From Malania oleifera (taxonomy: Eukaryota > Streptophyta > Magnoliopsida > Santalales > Ximeniaceae): a stretch of DNA of 64,000 nucleotides. How positions within the stretch are numbered: position 1 is the stretch's first letter; the number at the start of each line of letters is the position of its first letter. The notes beneath the pieces were generated by a model, which did not search any database, was not told where the DNA came from, and saw nothing but the letters and a program-made list of their open reading frames with translations. Made by a program: the position numbers and the translations under genes. The stretch is taken from positions 12,617,764 to 12,681,763 of the forward strand of contig NC_080422.1 of the NCBI RefSeq assembly GCF_029873635.1. The letters are read 5' to 3'. This document shows, in pieces, positions 22,975 to 34,487 of the stretch.

Positions 22975-24758
22975 AGGACATTGGCCAAGTAAGCACCTGA
23001 ACAGGAACTTAATTTGTTGAACTTTTTAATAAATGTTATTGGCAATTTTTAAGGAACTTTCTGAAGATATTATTTTCTTATATGAGCTTTCAGTAATTAA
23101 TCTGGAGACATGTTCTGCTCCTGTGTTCTAACCCATATCACTATTTGATTTTCTCACTTAGCACAAATATATATTTGGGCAAAGACCAATTCATTCGCTG
23201 AAATTGATCTTTTCATGTGAAGAAATCCACCTTTTTCATGTTGGTTAACAATTCAATGGGCAAACTTTGGACTTTATACATAATTAATGCATTATTTTTC
23301 TTAATATTTAAACATAGTAGTACAATTAGTCATTCTTAATACATTTTGTGTAGAGAGAAAGTAAAGTGGAATTGATTTCCTTCTTATTTTCTTTTCTATT
23401 CCTCTTTTCTAAGTAAAATCCTTCATTGTTGTGGGAAGTCGCTGCTTTTCATAAACGATCAAAAATTAGTTACAATATATTTGATGACTTAAGACATAAT
23501 TCATTTGCTGAATTTTTACAACTAATTAAAATATGCAGTTCACTTCATTTGATGATTGCCCCCATATATTACTATTCTGTATGCACTGTGATCATTAGTG
23601 AACAGAAATGCTATTGATAATTGGTTCCGAAGAATGTAAGTGGCAAGCTAATTAAACCACTTTGCCCTTTAAATTCATAGATTAAACTACATCCAAACAG
23701 TCATTAAATTATATGTTCATTCAATTGGTTATCAAGTAGGCTTGTTAAGATGTGGTTCAATATTAAACCCATCAGCATCAAATAAGATGCAGGCTGCAGA
23801 CTAAAATTTTCAAATTATTCTGCAGACATGGCACTTTCTGAACTTTAAAAATGGCTAATTTCTTATGAAGAAAATTCAAAAGTACTAGCTACAACTCCTA
23901 GGAAGTAGCCTGGCAACCCATTGAAACCCAAGCCCTCCTTCGCAGGGACAGAACACATTGCACTAGCTTGAGACAAGAATGTCTTCTAGACTAATGCAAA
24001 ACCAAGTTTGGGAGTATTGTGATCTGATGGTTGCTACATTTGCTTAGTTTAAGGGGAATATATATTGTCCTCGTGTTATTCTAGCTAGCAACCTATAAGA
24101 GATTGAGGCCAAACGATCCATTCCTTTTTAATCAACTAAAAATAATGGTCTTTCAAAGAAGTGTCCATTCTGATTGAGCATCTGGAACAATCAACTTCCA
24201 CAGAATTATGAGTCATAAAAATATCAAAAGACAACTGAAAAATAAACTGGCAATCAAGTTTGGGATATGGGCTTTCAATGCTGCTGCAAATGCTAAACAT
24301 CAAAAGATATGATAGGGTTAGACATTATGTTAGCTCCTGTACTATTAGAACAATAATAGAAAGAGAATATCATATTTGTTGGGGCTATATTCATGCCATG
24401 AAGAAAGAAAGCACAAAGAAGAATGCGAGCAAATAATATGATTTCCCTTGGCCTACTCCACCAAATGATCCACTTGGAAGGTCCTAGAGTGTATCTATCA
24501 TGCCTTCAGCAGACCATTTAACAAGTAGCCCACTGATGTTTTGGGATTCCATGGAACATACAAATGGATAGCATTGTACTAGGCAGGATTGCTAAACTAC
24601 ATCTCAGTCATGGAACATGGCAACTCAATCAACATGGGAAACTTGAGAAACATTTGAAGAAGCATAGCTTCAATGAGGAAACAAAAAGTTTACTAATTAA
24701 TTTTAGAAAAATGTTACAACGATAACATAATCAATGCATGCAAGGAGAAGGGAAGCAA
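22975..24758. repeat. unit U, copy C (partial)
   Basis: Matches copy A from about 5.29 to 6.82 kb. It keeps about 230 bp (23.21-23.44 kb) that copies A and B lack. By eye it differs from A by a few percent, so it is older than the A/B split. It is cut at 24758 by the 5' LTR of a Ty3 element. No genes are seen in it. Confidence 0.8.
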
Positions 24759-25279
24759 TGTCACGAGGTAAGCTTGTTCAGGGCATTATGCTTGCCTGTG
24801 ACCGCTTATCTCGTGTGCTTGGGATGGGTTTCCATCATGTAAATATTAGTGTAGGGTTATTTTCTGCTAGTAGAGTCTTTGTAAGCCAAATAAGGCAGTA
24901 TGACTCATCGGTCACTTTGATGTTTCCTAGTGTCAGGATGATAATTACATAAAAACCTCTTTAGGGAAGGGTGAGTGTTCATCAGTCATTGTAAAACTCA
25001 CTAGCAATTGTCAACGTGCTTAGCCTACTTGCCTCCCTCGCTAAGTACAACATGTCAACAGAGGATTTGTTAATGAATTACGTTTGCTTCAATGTTTACT
25101 GCTTACTTGCCACGACTTTCATGAATTGATTACTATTTCCGTTACTATCTGAATGAATGTTAATGAAAGTGCTTTGTGGATGAATGTTGGTAAACGATAG
25201 GCTAGCTAATTAAGCAAGAGTGCTTTAGCTAGCACCACACCACCCTGCACAAGGGTGTCAAAATAGTCGGACCGTGACA
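24759..25279 (+). mobile_element. Ty3/gypsy 5' LTR
   Basis: 521 bp with terminal TGTCACG and CGTGACA, a perfect 7-bp inverted pair, followed after two bases by a primer binding site. Both ends are unambiguous from the sequence. Confidence 0.9.
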
Positions 25280-25281
25280 TT

Positions 25282-25292
25282 TGGTATCAGAG
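25282..25292 (+). other. primer binding site, initiator tRNA-Met type
   Basis: TGGTATCAGAG two bases after the LTR end. Confidence 0.85.
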
Positions 25293-25388
25293 ACAAGTCG
25301 GTGACACTTGGTGAGAGCCCAAGGTTGAGTTGCTACGTGAATTCAGTTACCTTCGTTGTGGGATTTTGGAAGTTTTGGTAATTGACCA

Positions 25389-27880
25389 TGGCACCAAACA
25401 ATGCTGAAAGACTTAGTGCACTGGAAGCACAGGTTGAAGACACAACCAACAATATGGCCAACGAGATGGCCCAATTGAGGGGACTTGTTGATGAAGTGAT
25501 GGGATCACAGCATCATCAAGCAAGTTTGACAAGTGAAATGTCAGAGGACTTTTGCCACACAGTGGAAACTTTGCAGGCCTGAATGGCAGATCTGGATGAA
25601 AAGATGAATGTGATGGTTCTTGCTATAGGGAACTCCAACACTCCGGCAGTTAGCAAGACCAAGGTGCCAGAACCCAGGACGTATGGGGGTGCCCGAGATG
25701 CCAAGGAGTTAGAAAACTTCTTGTTTGATGTGGAGCAGTACTTTCGCGTTGTGAGGATGGCCTCAGAACAGGCAAAGATGGATACTGTGACCATGTACTT
25801 GATTGGTGATGCCAAGCAGTGGTGGCGTACCAAGTACAAATAAATTGAAAATGGAAGTTGTGTAATTGATAGTTGGGCAGACTTGAAGAGAGAGCTCAAG
25901 GCCCAATTCTTTCCTGAGAATGTTGAGAATAATGCAAGGAAAAAACTGAGAGATCTCAAACATACGGGGCCGATCAGCGAATATGTGAAAGAATTTTCTG
26001 CTTTAATGTTGGATATTCGAGATATGTCAGAGAATGACAAGTTGTTCTATTTTCTTGAGGGGATGAAACCGTGGGCAAGAACTGAACTTCATAGGCAAAG
26101 GGTTCAAGACTTGTCAACTGCACAAGCGGCTGCAGAGCGCTTGACTGACTACGCTGGTAATGATATTGCTTCGTCCAAACGGTTTGGCGAAGAGGGAAAC
26201 AGTGGAAAGTCTTTCAAAGAATGGCAAACCCAAAAGTGGGGGAGCCGACTCTAAATCATCAACCTCAAAGGAAGCTTCGTCGTCTCAAGGGTTCAACACA
26301 CCCAAGGGAAAGGGTAAACTTGAGTGTTTCTTGTGTCAAGGTCCTTATAAAGTTTTTGAGTGCCCTCACAAAGCATCACTTAATGCTTTACAGGCTTCCA
26401 TTGTAGAGCAGGCAGTGGAAGACGATGGGGAAGAGGATCATGCCTCGAGGGTGGGTTCAGTGCGGTTGGTGAACACATTGGAAAAGCAGGCAAAAACACC
26501 AAAAGTTACACGAGCAAAAGGGTTAATGTTTGTGGACTTGAAGATAAATGGGAAGAGTACTCGCACTTTGGTGGATACGGGAGCTACTCATAATTTTGTT
26601 TCACAGTTGGAAGCATGGAGACTCAACTTATCCTTAGAGAAGGATATAGGACACAGGAAAGCAGTTAACTCTGTAGCCCAGCCTACTCTAGGAGTAGCCA
26701 AGCAAGTGGCTATAAAGCTTGGACAGTGAGAAGGTCATGCGAATTTCACAGCAGTGCCATTAGATGACTTTCCAGTCATTCTAGGAATGGAATTCCTAAG
26801 GGGGACGAGGGCAGTGCTGATGCCTTTGGTTGGTTCCCTGTGTCTGATGGGAGATCACTCGTGTATGGTGTAAGTCGTTGCAACGAAAGGAGATGACGGG
26901 AAGTCCCTTTGAGCCGTACAACTCAATGAAGGATTGGGTAAGGGTGAGTAGACACGTCTAGCCACGGTGGTGGTAGACAAAGAAGTAGGCCAAGAGCTAG
27001 AGCCTATGACCATCCAAGCAGTGTTGGATAAGTATAAGGAGGTGTTGCCAGATAGGCTACCTCACAATTTGCCTTCACGACGGACTGTGGAGGATGAGAT
27101 CGAGTTGTTATTAGGAGTGAAACCACCTGCTAAAGGGTCATGTCGGATTGCGCTTCGAGAGATAGTAGAGTTGGGGAAACAGCTTAATGAATTGGAAGCG
27201 GGATGTGTTCGCCGTTCCAAAACTCCGTTGGGAGCATCAGTGTTGTTTTAGAGGAAATATGAAGAGCATCTATGGAAGGTGTTCGACATAATGAGGGGAA
27301 ATAGTCTGAAGGTGAAGAAGGAGAATTTCTCTTTCGCTCGGCAGAGCAACAAATTCCTTGGTCAAGTGGTTGAACAAGGTCGTATCCGGAGGGGTATGGA
27401 GAAGGTAAGGATGATTCAAGAATGGAAGATCCCCACGATAGTGAAGGAGTTGCGTTCCTTTCTTGGCCTTACTAGATACTGCAAGAAGTTCGTTGAGGGG
27501 TATTCATGGAGAATGACTCCAATGACAGAACTACTGGGAAGGTATTATTGGCCGCACACGCAGGTTGATGTGGTTGATTATACCCAAACTTGTCTCACCT
27601 GCCAACAAGACAAGGGGGAGCGAAAGAAGTAAGGTACTTTCATGGCCACACCAAAGTACTGTTCGGCAGAGGGGACGACACAATTGTTCCTTGTGACTAT
27701 TGTGAGATATTGGGGTTTTCCCCAAGTTATTATTTATGACCGAGATTTAATGTTTACTGACAACTTCTTGACAAAGTTTTTCAGGATATTCAAGTCACAT
27801 CTTGACATCTCTTTGAGTTATCATCGACAGACAGATAGATAGATGAAGAGATTCAGAGAGCTACTTGATGAGTACTTGTT
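25389..27880 (+). pseudogene. Ty3/gypsy gag-pol remnant, contracted
   Basis: Gag starts at 25389 (MAPNNAERLSALEAQVED) and continues through RTYGGARDAKELENFLFDVE and a zinc-knuckle-like segment (CFLCQGPYKVFECP). The protease is seen at VDTGATHNFVS. A short reverse transcriptase portion follows (SFLGLTRYCKKFVEGYS, the region after the active site), then pieces of integrase (YYWPHTQVDVVDYTQTCLTC; the core at FPQVIIYDRD). The domain order is normal but much of pol is missing, and no 3' LTR is found. It is a fossil with many breaks. Confidence 0.85.
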
Positions 27881-28963
27881 ACGTATGCATCATGATAATT
27901 AATGAGCAGAAATGCATATGCAGACCAACAAATGCTTTTTTCTTTTGTTTTTGTATCAATTTTAAGTTTACAAGCAACTCGTTTTTCATTCTACAACCCT
28001 TTCTACTAAACCTTCAATATAAATGTTCTAAACTTTAATGATTCGAATATCCCTAAAAGAAGCAAATACATGATTTTCTCATGAAGATTATACATTAGTT
28101 TTACAAAAGTCATGCACTAGCTTAAATGAAACCTTGAAACCTATTTTACTACATAGTTTTGGCAACATCCACACATGTGTACGCCTTTTATAAGTATAGA
28201 TTAGTATGTGATGTAAGACAAGAAGCAATACCTTGGGAAGATCTTTGTTGGACAATACTTAAGAAGAATTGGATCAAGGAATGTTGTGTTTAGTTACTAT
28301 TTATTGTTGTGTGTTCAGTATTAATTAGTATAGCATTATGTGTATTTAGGGGGGGTTGTGTTTATTATTTGTGTAAAAAAGGGGTTTGTTTGTAATCCAT
28401 GTATTTATATGGGTATGTGTGTAATTTTATGTGTTTAGACTTTCTTATAAAAAAGTGTTTGAAAACCACGTTATAGGCAATTGTTGATGAATTTGAGTTG
28501 AACTGAAAGTGAGATTTCCTCCCTCGTATCTCCCCTCTCCTGCCTTCCCCCTCCTTCTTCTCCTCTAATTTTTCCATGGCTACAAAACCTTCATGCTACT
28601 CCTACATCATTTTGCATCAAACCTCAAATTTGATTTCCCTACTCCCATTTCAGTCCAACCATTTTCCCTTCATTCTTCTCATTTTCCCTTCTTCTTCCCC
28701 CTCTCTTCTTTTTCTTTCTTTTCTCTGCTCTGATATCCTATTTCGGCCCCAATCCCCTATTGCCCGGCAGCATTCTACCTTCTTTCTTCTTCTTTGTTTC
28801 GATTCTCCTTTTCTCTATTTCTCTCCTCGTATCTCTCAATTCTCTTTCCTTTCTTTTTTGCTGATCTCAACTATCCTTTATACTATGATTCTCAATTCTT
28901 TTTCCTCTTCTCACCTTGCTCTCCTTTCTTCTCTATTTTCATCTTCATTCTATGTCTTTCCCT
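27881..28963. repeat. unit U, segment D, with an embedded small LTR
   Basis: Matches 49.88-50.94 kb at roughly 90-95% by eye. It contains an LTR-like block 28246-28609 (starts TGTTGGAC, ends TACATCA) whose counterpart in copy B is followed by a clear primer binding site. After that comes a CT-rich leader-like stretch. The C-rich reading frame at 28576-28971 is low complexity and not a gene. Confidence 0.75.
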
Positions 28964-29461
28964 TGTTGTGAAAAACAAATTGTAGAGCAGAATAAAACGA
29001 TCATACAACGCAACACTCAATAGTGAAATATATATAACAAAAATCATGTAGATTATAATGAAAGCAATAACAATGACACAAGGAATTACGTGGTTGGCAA
29101 TGCCTACATCCACGAGAGCAATCGACAATTTGATTTTCACTATCTTGTGTCCAAAGACACGAAACATCATAATAGTTACAACATATGCAACGTATATATA
29201 AAATTCCCAGAGGCTTTCCTTCCAAAACCCAACCTCTCCAACGTACTAATTTAAAATTTAAAAACAAACACCGAGTTCCCGAGCCAAACCATCGACGGTT
29301 TGTAGAGATACCCTCAACATTTAAATTCCGAAAGCAAATAGTCAATGTAACAGATTCAGAACCATCAAAGATTTCCTCCCACAAGTTAGCATTCCTATTT
29401 TATTCATGTTTTATCTTTGTACGTATCTTCCACTCAATCATATGAGCCACATATTACAACA
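28964..29461 (-). mobile_element. Ty1/copia 3' LTR, minus strand
   Basis: 498 bp, ends TGTTGTGAAAAAC (28964) and ATTACAACA (29461). On the minus strand it follows the purine-rich CCAAGGTGGATAT, the usual copia polypurine tract, and starts TGTTGTAATATGTGG. It includes the near-palindrome CAAACCATCGACGGTTTG at 29285-29302. It interrupts unit U segment D exactly at 28963. Confidence 0.8.
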
Positions 29462-29595
29462 ATATCCACCTTGGAATATATGCCCCTTAGGATAAATTGA
29501 AAACATAAACTTGCTGCTCCACCTTGACCTTGGGATATTAGATTGGGACCATCTCTCATCTAGCTACTGGAGACAAAAACCAAGTCCAAGCAATG
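29462..29595 (-). pseudogene. copia 3' internal tail, minus strand
   Basis: A short remnant upstream (in minus-strand sense) of the LTR; it ends in the polypurine tract at about 29462-29475. It is cut at 29595 by the start of a Tat-type LTR. Too short to assign to a coding domain. Confidence 0.5.
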
Positions 29596-31385
29596 TGTAG
29601 ACAGCCTAATTTTTACCAGGTCTCCCTAATTGGTGAGGTGCATGAGATCAATGAAATTTTCAAGCCCCCGTTTGGAACATTCATTTGAATCCTAAATCTG
29701 AAAACAAGATCCTATCCATGGACCCCTGAGAGCAAACTTAGTTATAAAGTCCCTCACATTTGGGTTCAATCCATAGTCCAAGTCTACAATTGTCTGGTTT
29801 AGATTAGGTCTATAGTTCCTAACACCATGATCTAAGTCGGTAATTATCTTTTTGTGTCCATAGATTATTCAAATCATCTTGTGGTTTTTAGATTAAGTCC
29901 ATAGGTCCTTTTGTTATATTTGAATACTTAGTCTTCTTTTCAGAATTTTGGCGTTGAGCCCATATGTCCTTGAGCCTGTATTGTTAACTCCTAAACTAAA
30001 TTATTGAAATTTAATTTTCGTTAAGGTGTTCATAAAGTCCTTTTCATTTTCACATGTTTGAAATTGGGTCTTTTGATATACCCAGGTGGTCTTCTTTGTT
30101 TTTTTTTTTTTTAATTAAGTCTTTATTTTTTTTTTCATGTAAGTCTTTTTAGAAAACAGTCCTTGTACTTATTAAAATTACCATGCAGTACTATTTTTGA
30201 GTCAAGAAATTAGTATGCCCATGTGGCAACACGAAGGAGTCAGCGTATTTTTTTCATTAGAGTACACAAGGGTACATGCCAAATAAGATACAGTACAAAA
30301 CTGCAAAATACAAAGGAAATACATGGCAAAATACAAAGGAAAATACACAAAAAGAAATCTTCAGGGGGGCTCAGCCATGCCCATGTGCTTGGGAATATTC
30401 CATTGCATCTCCCAAATACCTGCTCACCAATTCAGAAACAAAGTTAATACAAAAGGGGTGGGAAATTTAAATAAATCAAAGAATTAAAGGAGAATCTATA
30501 GAAATTGAAAAGCATGCGCAGAGATACCTTGATTTTGAATCAATTTGGAAACAATCCTTGAAAAGTATCACACAAATCAATCAAAAATTGGATTGTATCG
30601 CAAGAATGGGGGATTACATTGCTGTAAGAAGGAAAACCAACATTAGTATTGCTACTTAGAAGGAAAGAATGAAGAAAGGAAAGACCAGACCTTGCCTAAC
30701 TTGACCTAGGACTGACCCTATAAATAGAACAGTCTCGCACAGAGTTAAGCACACCGAAGAAGAGAGGAATACCTAGAGAATTCAGAATTAAAGTTCAGAG
30801 AAGCAGTACGAGGAGATTCTAAAGAAAAGGGTCAAAGTAGCAACACCCTAAAGACCCCAAAAGGTTGGAGTCCTCTCCCTAAAAGGCACACCCATCGATG
30901 CCTGACTACCAACACTCAGAAGGAAAGACATATCAGTTCCTTCGTCCAATACGCAAAAGCAGACCTCCCTGCCCAGAAGGCCACTCAAGACTGACCCTAA
31001 AGGCTATTCTAGAACAAATTCAAAAGGGAGGAAAAGAAGACCGGAGGAGTTGAATACTGTAGGTAAGATTGGCTTTCCTTCCCTATTCTAATTTACAATA
31101 ATGAGCTATTGATGTATATGTTAAAATCAGGAGGATAAGTATTCAAATAATCTAGATATCTTGTAGGTTAAGTATCTGAATAGTCATTTTCAAATGCTTT
31201 GGGCTATCTTGGAGGTTAAGTATCCAAATAGTCTGACTATCTTGAAGGTTAAGTATCCGAATAGTCATCTTCAAAAGCTTTAGGCTATTTTGGAGGTTAA
31301 GTATTCAAATAATCTGGCTATCTCTAAGGTTAAGTATTTGAATAATCATTTTCAAAAGCTTTGGGCTATCTTGGAGGTTAAGTAG
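29596..31385 (+). mobile_element. Tat/Ogre-type LTR, plus strand, 3' part interrupted
   Basis: It begins TGTAGACAGCCTAATTTT, like the LTR at 12923. A TATA box CTATAAATA lies at 30718-30726, preceded by about 1.1 kb of U3. The transcribed part runs into an 81-bp tandem repeat and then L1 sequence. The minus-strand Ogre body at 34.5-44.1 kb is in the opposite direction and so is not its partner. The right limit is approximate. Confidence 0.6.
31131..31382 (+). repeat. 81-bp tandem repeat, three units plus a partial
   Basis: Units start at 31131, 31212, 31293 and (partial) 31374, each GAGGTTAAGTATYCAAAT-like. Every unit is itself made of two related halves of about 40 bp (GGTTAAGTATCCGAATAGTC-type). 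Divergence between units is about 10%. Confidence 0.9.
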
Positions 31386-31830
31386 AAATGGATCTCCGAA
31401 CAGCGATAAGGGTGGACTGCCTTGCTTTCTACTCAGGCGAAGAAAACGACAACCGGCCATCTATAGAGAGTTGCCAGTCCCTACGCCAGCACCGCCATCT
31501 CCGCCGCGTCGACACCTGCGGCTTCTCCAGTGGGCCTTGAACAGCAGCGGCGTTCCACGTCTTCTCCAGCTTCCTAGCAATGGAGTTCGTCTCATCCAGG
31601 ATGCAGTGGTAGCATTTTCACCTCTGGGGTTGGCAACGATCGAATCTGGCGTTGCTGCGAGGAGGGTTGGGGAAAAGACGAAGTGGTGAAGGTGAATCTG
31701 CATAAGAGATATACGGTGATGGCAGACGTAGGTCTACGGGACTGCAAGTTTGGTTTTTTATTTTTTATTTATTATTTTTATTTGCTTTTTGGTGGTCAAT
31801 ATGGAAAATAGGTAATTTATTGTTTTAGAC

Positions 31831-33525
31831 ATGACTGAGCCATCTTTGGTAGCAGTTACCGGAGGGTTGAGAGGAGGTGTCGATACTAGTATATGGGAGA
31901 CAAGGAGTGGTTCGGGGGATGTTAAGGTCGAAAAGGGGGAAGGTTTTGCTAGGGGAAAATTTGCGAAAGCCTTAAAGAGGCCAATTCCATCTTCAAAATT
32001 CAAAATCCCATTGAAGAAATTGGAACTAATTAATGGGGAATTAGGTTTTGTTTTCTCGAATGTGGAGATGGAAAAGGCTGCGGAGGATCTGAAGTTTGCA
32101 TTGGTGATTAAATTTATTTCTGCAAGGCCATCTATTGATGTCCTTTGTTATCCAATCCTGGGGCCTCTCTAAAGTTCCCATGATAAGTTTCATGGATAAC
32201 TACCATGTTCTGTTGCATTTGGTAAACGAAAAGGACTACATTCATGCATGGGCACGAGAAGGAAGATGGGTGGCAGGGTGCCAATTTCAAATTTTTAACT
32301 GGTCCATGAATTTTGATGTCAACAAGGAGCCATCAATCGCACCTCAGTGAATTTTCTTACCAGGTCTTCCTTTACATTTATATAGAATGGACTGTTTACA
32401 GAGTTTGGCCACTAGATTTGGTAGATTTTTAGGAACGGATAATGCCACGTTATATAGAACACGAGCCATGGGTGCGAGATTATGTGTTGAAGTGGATTTG
32501 CAGAAGGATCCTGTGGAGGGTTTTCCTTTGGTGGTAGGACAAAAACAGAATTGGCAAAGGGTAATATATGAGAAGAGGGGTTTTTATTGTAACAAATGTT
32601 GTAGGCAAGGTCACACTGAAGTAGTATGCCGGTTTGGAGTTAAACCTAAGGATAAAATTATGGCAGGTATGAGGAAGGAGGTAGATGGGATGGTTTGGAA
32701 AGAAGTGGGTAGAAAAGAGAATATGATAGTTGAAGAGGAAGGTCCTGTTTTGAAGAGTTGGGAACAACGGGTGGAGGAGAAGAAGGATGGAAACGTAAAT
32801 GGTCCGTCGAAGGTGATTGAGAAAAATAAAGAAATTGTAAATGAGGTTAATAATGTGGGTACTAAAAAAGTGGAGGAAATTAATTTGGTAGATAAGAATA
32901 GTGAAGAGAAAATCGATCATTGTAAAGACCAGAAGTCAGGGGTGGTAGGGGTGCAGGTAGAACTAGGAGATTGTTCTAGGTCTGTTTAGGAAATCGGAGT
33001 TGTTTATGAAGGGAGGAGGGGAAAAGTTGAAAAGGATAAGGATGGAGAGTTGATTTTAATGGAGGAGGTGGATGAGAGAGAGGGGGAAGTGGAGGATGGA
33101 GTGTGGAGGAGAAGAAGGATGGAAACATGAATGGTCCGTCGTAGGTGATTGAGAAAAATAAAGAAATTGTGAATGAGGTTAATAATGTGGGTACTAAAAA
33201 AGTGGAGGAAATTAATTTGGTAGATAAGAATAGTGAAGAGAAAACCGATCGTTGTAAAGACCAGAAGTCAGGTGTGGTAGGGGTGCAGGTAGAACTAGGA
33301 GATTGTTCTAGGTCTGTTCAGGAAATCGGAGTTGTTTATGAAAGGGGGAGGGGAAAAGTTGAAAAGGATAAGGATGGAGAGTTGATTTTAATGGAGGAGG
33401 TGGATGAGAGAGAGGGGGAAGTGGAGGGTGGAGTGTGGAGGGATAATTATGATGTGTTATCTGAGGAGATTTGGAGGTTTGCATTGATACTCAAAAAGAA
33501 TATTATTCTGATCCAGGTAATGTGA
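31831..33525 (+). pseudogene. L1 ORF1 remnant (DUF4283 and CCHC zinc knuckle)
   Basis: The start at 31831 gives MTEPSLVAV and leads into a DUF4283-type fold (ELGFVFSNVEMEKAAEDLKF; then in another frame WGLSKVPMISFMDNYHVLLH and GRWVAGCQFQIFNWSMNF). The frame changes near 32.14 kb and there is a stop at about 32348. A knuckle CNKCCRQGHTEVVC follows at about 32.59 kb, which is C-x2-C-x4-H-x4-C as in plant L1 ORF1. The acidic/basic C-terminal region contains a 332-bp tandem duplication. The nucleic-acid-binding role is known for the family; this copy cannot encode it intact. Confidence 0.85.
32771..33434 (+). repeat. 332-bp tandem duplication in L1 ORF1
   Basis: The two copies start at 32771 and 33103 with GTGGAGGAGAAGAAGGATGG and match at about 97% by eye. 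332 is not a multiple of three, so the duplication also shifts frame. Differences include one that gives a stop in the first copy (about 32986). Confidence 0.9.
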
Positions 33526-33628
33526 CAATGGGTGAATCGGAAGGAAGAAATAAAGATGATGGACAAGTGAGAAATTCTAAGAGGTCTAAGGCAGTACCTC
33601 AAAAGTTGAACCTTTGATTGACAAAATT

Positions 33629-34470
33629 ATGTTTTGGAATATAAGAGGGTTGGGCACGTCGAAGAGAAGATTGAAACAAATCATGAAGGATCAGAAAGTT
33701 TCGATTTTGGCAGTCTCGGAATCTTTTCAAGATATAGAAAAGATACAAAACTGGACAGGGTGCTGATTAATAATGTTTTTTCTATAAAATATGGTGAAGC
33801 TAAGACTTCTTTGTTGAAAAGAAATACTTCAAATCATTTGCCTATCTTATTACAGCTATGTGCGAGTATGGAGAGGTATGGGCAAGTTCCTTTTAGGTTT
33901 CAGAACATGTGGACGTCACATGGGGATTTTTTGGAAATGGTTGAATCATCTTGGAGAGAACACATTATGGCGGATTCAGGGTTGTGTAAATTGGCGGGTA
34001 AATTAAAAAGGCTAAAACAAAGGCTTACAGTGTGGAACAAACAGATTTTCGGTCATGTTGGTAGTTTTATTCAAGAGTTGGAGGAAAGGGTTGAAAAATA
34101 TGAGAATTTACTGCAAATAGAATACTCGGAATCAGTTGAAGAAGAGTTCCTTGTTTCTAAGGCTGAATTGGAGGTTTGGTATAGAAGGGAAGAGGCTAGA
34201 TTGGTGCATCAAGCAAAGATGAAATGGTTGATAGATGGGGATTAGAATTCAAAGTTTTTCCATGCTGTGATTATGCAAAAGAGGCGAAATTCTTGTGTAA
34301 ATTCAATGACACTCTAGGATGGTTCGGTGTTAGAAAATATGCAGATGGTCCATGAGGAGGTTGTGAAGTATTTTGAGCAATTCTTGGGGCAAAATAATTC
34401 AGTGCAAAGGAAAAACTTTATACCAGTATTCAAAAAGTCGAAGCACATGAATGTTAAGTTGTCAAGCTTA
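33629..34470 (+). pseudogene. L1 ORF2 5' fragment (endonuclease, deleted)
   Basis: ATG at 33629 opens MFWNIRGLGTSKRRLKQ, the N-terminus of the plant L1 apurinic-like endonuclease (W-N-I-R-G-L). It runs to ILAVSESF, then sequence jumps to the endonuclease C-terminus (KLDRVLINNVFSIKYG, LPILLQL). Most of the endonuclease domain is therefore deleted near 33.75 kb, and the frame changes there. The linker toward reverse transcriptase is present (FRFQNMWTSHGDFLEMVE; FFHAVIMQKRRNS), but the polymerase itself is not. Confidence 0.85.
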
Positions 34471-34487
34471 ATTCCCCTTTTACTGAA

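Larger units (their letters stand above)
31400..34487 (+). mobile_element. L1 LINE, decayed and 3'-truncated
   Basis: A plant L1 on the plus strand: a GC-rich 5' leader (31.43-31.7 kb), ORF1 with DUF4283 and a zinc knuckle (31.83-33.5 kb), and the start of ORF2 (33.63-34.47 kb). The reverse transcriptase domain and poly(A) tail are absent; the element stops at about 34487 where the Ogre element starts. ORF1 carries a premature stop and a frame change, and ORF2 has lost part of its endonuclease. It is inserted in, or joined to, a Tat-type LTR on its left. Confidence 0.85.

Noticed and set aside
28576-28985. 131-codon Ser/Leu/Phe-rich frame
   Set aside because: CT-rich leader-like DNA after a small LTR. 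The counterpart in copy B does not keep the frame.
31131-31382. CRISPR-like array
   Set aside because: Units are head-to-tail without unique spacers, in a plant retroelement context.
29596-31385. This LTR as a partner of the Ogre body at 34.5-44.1 kb
   Set aside because: It is in the opposite orientation, and an L1 lies between; the two cannot be ends of the same element as arranged.
32387-32989. 200-codon frame with DUF4283-like and CCHC motifs that could be annotated as a host zinc-knuckle protein
   Set aside because: It is followed by L1 endonuclease sequence; this is L1 ORF1.
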